A stretch of DNA of 64,000 nucleotides from CAWCAW01 sp963714125 (GTDB taxonomy: Bacteria; Actinomycetota; Acidimicrobiia; Acidimicrobiales; UBA8190): positions 3,038,001 to 3,102,000 of the forward strand of contig OY970234.1 of NCBI GenBank assembly GCA_963714125.1, in the 5' to 3' direction. The notes beneath the pieces are model-generated. The model did no database searches. It worked only from the letters and a program-made list of their open reading frames with translations, and was not told where the DNA came from. Both the position numbers and the translations under genes were made by a program. Of this stretch, positions 60,652 to 64,000 are shown one piece after another (positions within the stretch are counted from its first letter, which is position 1; every line of letters begins with the position of its first letter).

Positions 60652-62078
60652 CGTGGCAACGGCGGCGCCGTCCAGGAGGAGCCGGCGCTCGCTTGGACGG
60701 CACTGGCAGCGGGCTCGCGACGGTCGCCGAGAAGCGCCATGAGCAAACACAACAGGACACCCAGCCGGGCTTCGACGTTTCCCTCCACCATGTGCCTGGT
60801 CACTTCCTGACCTTCACCATGCCAGGCCACGAGCATGGAGAACAGTCCCACGAGTACGAACGCCACCAGCAGTCGCCACTCGCGTCGACGACGTATGTCG
60901 CGCTGGGCGGCGATGGCGAGCGCCAGAAATCCGAGGATGATCTCCACCCCACGGTTGGGGGCGAAGACCGTTTGGGCGGCGGCAATGGGCTGATGGCCAG
61001 TGGGCTCATAAAAGGTCAAGTCGCCTTGGGCGTTGTTGTAGGTCAGCGCCGGCGTACCGAAAGGGGCGGTGACGTCGTAGTAGGGGTGCTCGAAGAGATA
61101 TACCGCATACGTGGTCAGGCCCGTGGTCTCGAACCAGGAGCGCAATGAGGTCCAGTTGGCTGCCGTCAGCACGGGTGCGACGACCTGGGCTTGCGTAGGT
61201 GTGGCCGGGGGGCTGTCGCGCGCCAAGGTGTCAATGGCCGGCCCTTGGGGCATGCCGTGGGCCGTGAACCAAGCCACGCGCGAGGGAAACGGGAAGACGC
61301 GGATGTAAAACGCCTCCTCGATGTTCAAGACGTTGCGGTGGGAGACCTCGGCGGCCAACCCGGTCAGCGCCGACACGGCGATAAGAACGATCCCCACCAA
61401 TGCCGCATGGCGGTTCTGTCGCCAGCGCGAGCGCAGCGTCACCGCCAGTCGGTCCGATCCCAGCGCCGCCCCGCTCAATGTCTTCACCGCGCTGACGGCC
61501 AAGATGACGACGGCGACGATGGTGACGCTCCAGATATCCGCGTCGCGCAGCCCTTCGTAGGCGAAGGCCGCCACGCCCAGTACGACAAGCCGAGTCCAGG
61601 TGAAGCGACGGACCAACCAAATCCCCACCGCGCACAGCAACGCCAACGTCGACAGCGATGGGCTTTCCGACAGCGCCGACCAGTCCCACTGCACCACCAG
61701 CGGGGCGGTGGCAAAACCCAACACCGCCCCGGTCATCACCACTTCGCGCCAGCCGGGGCGGACGAGTCTCGATACCGTCCAAGCCAGAAACACCCAGCAC
61801 AGCACGGCTAGGACGCCTTGGACGATGACGTAAGCGCTATATCCCTCGGTGATCTTCAATAGGAACGGCACCAATGGCGCCCGCGGCCCGGTCCACAGCG
61901 CTTTGGTGAACAGTCCATGGCTGGACACGGCGAGATACGCCTCGCTGTCTTGCCACACGGCCGGCGGTTGACTGGCCGCTTCCCCGATCCGGTAGCCGGC
62001 AAAGGCCACAGCAACGGCGGCTTGGCAACCGAGCACAGGCCCGCGGGCGAGCAGGCGGCGGGAATGGTCGCTCGTCAC
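60648..62078 (-). CDS. Polytopic membrane protein, glycosyltransferase-like
   Basis: About 476 residues with about nine to eleven hydrophobic helices. An early QDSEAYL motif lies after the first helix, resembling the first-loop Asp of GT-C (ArnT/PMT-like) glycosyltransferases, and a large extracytoplasmic loop (residues ~270-370) contains many aromatic residues. GTG 62078 is chosen since upstream in-frame codons (from ATG 62153) look like promoter sequence for the divergent gene; the start is uncertain. Substrate unknown. Confidence 0.78.
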   Translation of the reverse strand: MTSDHSRRLLARGPVLGCQAAVAVAFAGYRIGEAASQPPAVWQDSEAYLAVSSHGLFTKALWTGPRAPLVPFLLKITEGYSAYVIVQGVLAVLCWVFLAWTVSRLVRPGWREVVMTGAVLGFATAPLVVQWDWSALSESPSLSTLALLCAVGIWLVRRFTWTRLVVLGVAAFAYEGLRDADIWSVTIVAVVILAVSAVKTLSGAALGSDRLAVTLRSRWRQNRHAALVGIVLIAVSALTGLAAEVSHRNVLNIEEAFYIRVFPFPSRVAWFTAHGMPQGPAIDTLARDSPPATPTQAQVVAPVLTAANWTSLRSWFETTGLTTYAVYLFEHPYYDVTAPFGTPALTYNNAQGDLTFYEPTGHQPIAAAQTVFAPNRGVEIILGFLALAIAAQRDIRRRREWRLLVAFVLVGLFSMLVAWHGEGQEVTRHMVEGNVEARLGVLLCLLMALLGDRREPAASAVQASAGSSWTAPPLPR

Positions 62079-62197
62079 GTGGCCCGTCTTTTCGCCAACC
62101 AAGTCGTCCCGGTCCCCACCAAAGATCACACGATACTTTCCGACAGATGTCATGCTGGGCGCCTCGGGGCCCGAGATGGCGCACGAGGCGAGCGGGA

Positions 62198-63271
62198 GTG
62201 ACCTTGACGCAGCATCCACTTCGTATCGGTCTGGCCGGCTGCGGCATGATCGGACAGATTCACGCCGACGGACTACGCAAGCTGTCCGACGATGGCGAGA
62301 TTGTCGCCATCATGGCCGCCGACCCCTTGGACGCGGCGCGCCAGGCTGTGCTGCAGAACTGCCCGTTCGCACGCACCGGCACCGACCCGTTCGAAATGAT
62401 CGAAGATCCCGAGGTGGAGGCGGTGATGATCACGTCTCCAACATCGACCCATCGCTCCTTGGTGCTGGCGGCCGTGGCCGCCGGCAAGCCGTTGTTCTGC
62501 GAGAAACCGCTGGCGCCCACCTGGGCCGAAGTGCAAGAGATATGCGATGCGGTGATCTCGTCGGGAATGGTGGCCCAGGTGGGATTCCATTCTCGTTTCC
62601 ACCCGATCATGAACCTGATGCATGACAAGGTCGCGTCCCAAGACCTCGGGAAACCCATGGGATATGTGCTGCGCGACGACCAGTACTGGCCTACCGGCGA
62701 CGTCGTGCCCGGGCACAGTTCATGGCGTTCGGAGCGTGCCCAAGCCGGCGGCGGGGCCCTGCTCGAGCATTCCATCCACAGCGCCGACATCCTCACGTGG
62801 CTCTTCGGACCGGTCCGGTCTGTGTCGGCCCGAAACCGATCGGTGTTCGGATATGACGTCGAGGACGTCGCCGCGCTGACCATCGAACACGAATCGGGAG
62901 TGGTGGGAACCCTGCTGACAATTTTCAACGGGGTACGCGGACGCGAGGAACGACGCTTTGAGGTGTTCTTCGAACGCGGGGCGATCGAGGCCACCACCGA
63001 CTTCATCGTGGGAGCACCCGAGGACAGTCTCTTGATCCAGCGCCCCGACAGCTCGCCCGAACGCCCTGACCTGGAGGCCCTGAGAGCAGAACACTTCACC
63101 AAGCTCGGGCTCGAACGTCGAGACTTTCTCTTCTATACGTATCCGGCCGTCCGGAACTGGGTGCACAGCGTTCGCGACGCAAGGGCCGCCACTCCCGGTT
63201 TCAGCGATGCCCGGGCCGCCCACGAGCTCGTCGAACTCGCCTATCAGTCGGCCCTAAAGCCAGGCCGGTGA
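62198..63271 (+). CDS. Gfo/Idh/MocA-family oxidoreductase
   Basis: About 357 residues. LRIGLAGCGMIGQIHADGLR is the NAD(P) Rossmann loop, PLFCEKPLAPTWAE carries the EKP motif with the catalytic Lys, and GGGALLEHSIHSADILTWLFG gives the conserved His of the substrate domain. It acts on a sugar or inositol derivative. GTG 62198 is chosen because GGGA precedes it and earlier in-frame starts have no Rossmann homology. Confidence 0.92.
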   Translation: MTLTQHPLRIGLAGCGMIGQIHADGLRKLSDDGEIVAIMAADPLDAARQAVLQNCPFARTGTDPFEMIEDPEVEAVMITSPTSTHRSLVLAAVAAGKPLFCEKPLAPTWAEVQEICDAVISSGMVAQVGFHSRFHPIMNLMHDKVASQDLGKPMGYVLRDDQYWPTGDVVPGHSSWRSERAQAGGGALLEHSIHSADILTWLFGPVRSVSARNRSVFGYDVEDVAALTIEHESGVVGTLLTIFNGVRGREERRFEVFFERGAIEATTDFIVGAPEDSLLIQRPDSSPERPDLEALRAEHFTKLGLERRDFLFYTYPAVRNWVHSVRDARAATPGFSDARAAHELVELAYQSALKPGR

Positions 63272-63434
63272 TGGGCGTATTCGCGCTCAGAGCGCGAACG
63301 ACACCGTGGTAAGTGAAGCGTCAATTCTGATGACGGCTTGCGGTCATGGCGCGAGTTAGCTGGTGTACTAGGCAGGGCGACCAGGGCGTATCTGTCGCCT
63401 CTGCATCGAGGCGAGCGCAGGAAATCTTCTACCG

Positions 63435-64000
63435 GTGAACAGCATCCCTGAAGGCAGGCACACAGCCCAGGACCCGCCCTCGGAGGTGTTCACGCCCTAC
63501 GTGCCAGGACCGGCGCTGGATTGGGCCCGCCAACTCGGGTCGGACCGCCGGCCCCAGTGGTGCCTCCTCGAGGGATCCATGGTGTTCGGCGACGTGTCGG
63601 GCTTCACCAAGATGTCCGAGCGGCTGGCCCGACACGGCAAGGTCGGCGCAGAGGAGGTCACCGACGCCATCAACACCTGCTTCGAGCAACTGCTCGACGT
63701 CGCCTACCGGGCCGGCGGGAGCCTGCTCAAGTTCGGGGGCGACGCGCTGCTGCTGTACTTCGCCGGCGACGATCACGCCCGGCGTGCTGCCCATGCCGCG
63801 GCCGGCATGCGGGCGCGGCTGCGCCAGGTAGGACGGCTGCGCACCACCGCCGGCCTCGTCACCCTGCGGATCTCCATCGGGGTCCACTCCGGCACGTTCC
63901 ACGCGTTTTTGGTGGGCGACTCGCATCGTGAGTTCCTCATCACCGGATCAGGTGCCAGTGCCACGGTGCGCGCCGAAGGGGCGGCCAGCGCCGGTGAGAT
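63435..64000 (+). CDS. Class III adenylate/guanylate cyclase domain protein, cut by window end
   Basis: Partial: 188 residues, reading from a GTG at 63435 to the window edge without a stop. FGDVSGFTKMSERLAR holds the first metal-binding Asp, LLKFGGDALLLYFAG the second (GGDA), and VTLRISIGVHSG follows. The layout is that of class III nucleotidyl cyclases that make cAMP or cGMP. The C-terminus and any partner or second cyclase domain lie outside the window. Confidence 0.85.
   Translation, partial: MNSIPEGRHTAQDPPSEVFTPYVPGPALDWARQLGSDRRPQWCLLEGSMVFGDVSGFTKMSERLARHGKVGAEEVTDAINTCFEQLLDVAYRAGGSLLKFGGDALLLYFAGDDHARRAAHAAAGMRARLRQVGRLRTTAGLVTLRISIGVHSGTFHAFLVGDSHREFLITGSGASATVRAEGAASAGE

Overview
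The window is high-GC actinobacterial chromosome. Actinomycetota are indicated by a WhiB regulator, an HU protein with a lysine/alanine-rich tail, DinB proteins of the mycothiol-dependent type, DUF2510 domains, Lrp/AsnC control and frequent GTG starts. The secreted GYWLVASDGG-type repeats fused to a CHAP amidase are a style I associate with Acidimicrobiia, so that class is my best guess (inference only). I see no tRNA, rRNA operon, IS element, prophage, CRISPR array or plasmid gene. One structured RNA, the RNase P RNA, is present and is hidden beneath spurious antisense ORFs.

Layout: 0-3.4 kb holds two small Cys-rich proteins, trpD, an acyl-CoA dehydrogenase and whiB. 3.6-6.7 kb is a four-gene peroxide/iron operon (PerR-like regulator, rubrerythrin, CCG-domain Fe-S protein, DUF3501) with a Fur-type operator at its head. 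6.7-11.6 kb is a glycerol-phosphate cluster (glpD, an alkyl-DHAP-synthase-like flavoprotein, a glycerol-kinase-like FGGY kinase with an altered pocket). 11.7-16 kb is a MoxR/DUF58/transglutaminase operon. 15.9-20.7 kb holds a ferredoxin reductase, an MBL hydrolase, peptide deformylase, an ACT regulator and an acyl-CoA synthetase. 20.8-23 kb holds xseB, xseA and the divergent rnpB.

23-42 kb is the accessory, surface-oriented part. It contains a ~1790-residue secreted beta-helix and CARDB-like repeat protein with an apparent 3' frameshift, a lipoprotein, two paralogous DUF2510-tailed proteins (one with an internal LAFTG sorting-like signal), a coiled-coil Rpf/lysozyme-like protein, and a repeat-CHAP amidase. 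It also carries DinB-type proteins, an aldo/keto reductase and an SDR. 41.4-46.3 kb is an information-processing patch: a SHOCT-like protein, an unusually long ribosomal protein S18, HU, an SDR/QueA-like operon downstream of an AT-rich palindrome, and a SufR-like regulator.

46.3-54.7 kb looks like a polyamine or gamma-aminobutyraldehyde catabolic locus: UspA, APC permease, aldehyde dehydrogenase, two class-III aminotransferases, a PuuB-like oxidase and an Lrp regulator, with a palindrome over the central promoter. 54.7-64 kb is mixed metabolism: SnoaL-like protein, quinone reductase, haloalkane dehalogenase, histidine phosphatase, zinc-ribbon coiled-coil protein, Nudix hydrolase, site-2 protease, cupin, polytopic membrane protein, Gfo/Idh/MocA oxidoreductase, and a class III cyclase cut by the window edge.
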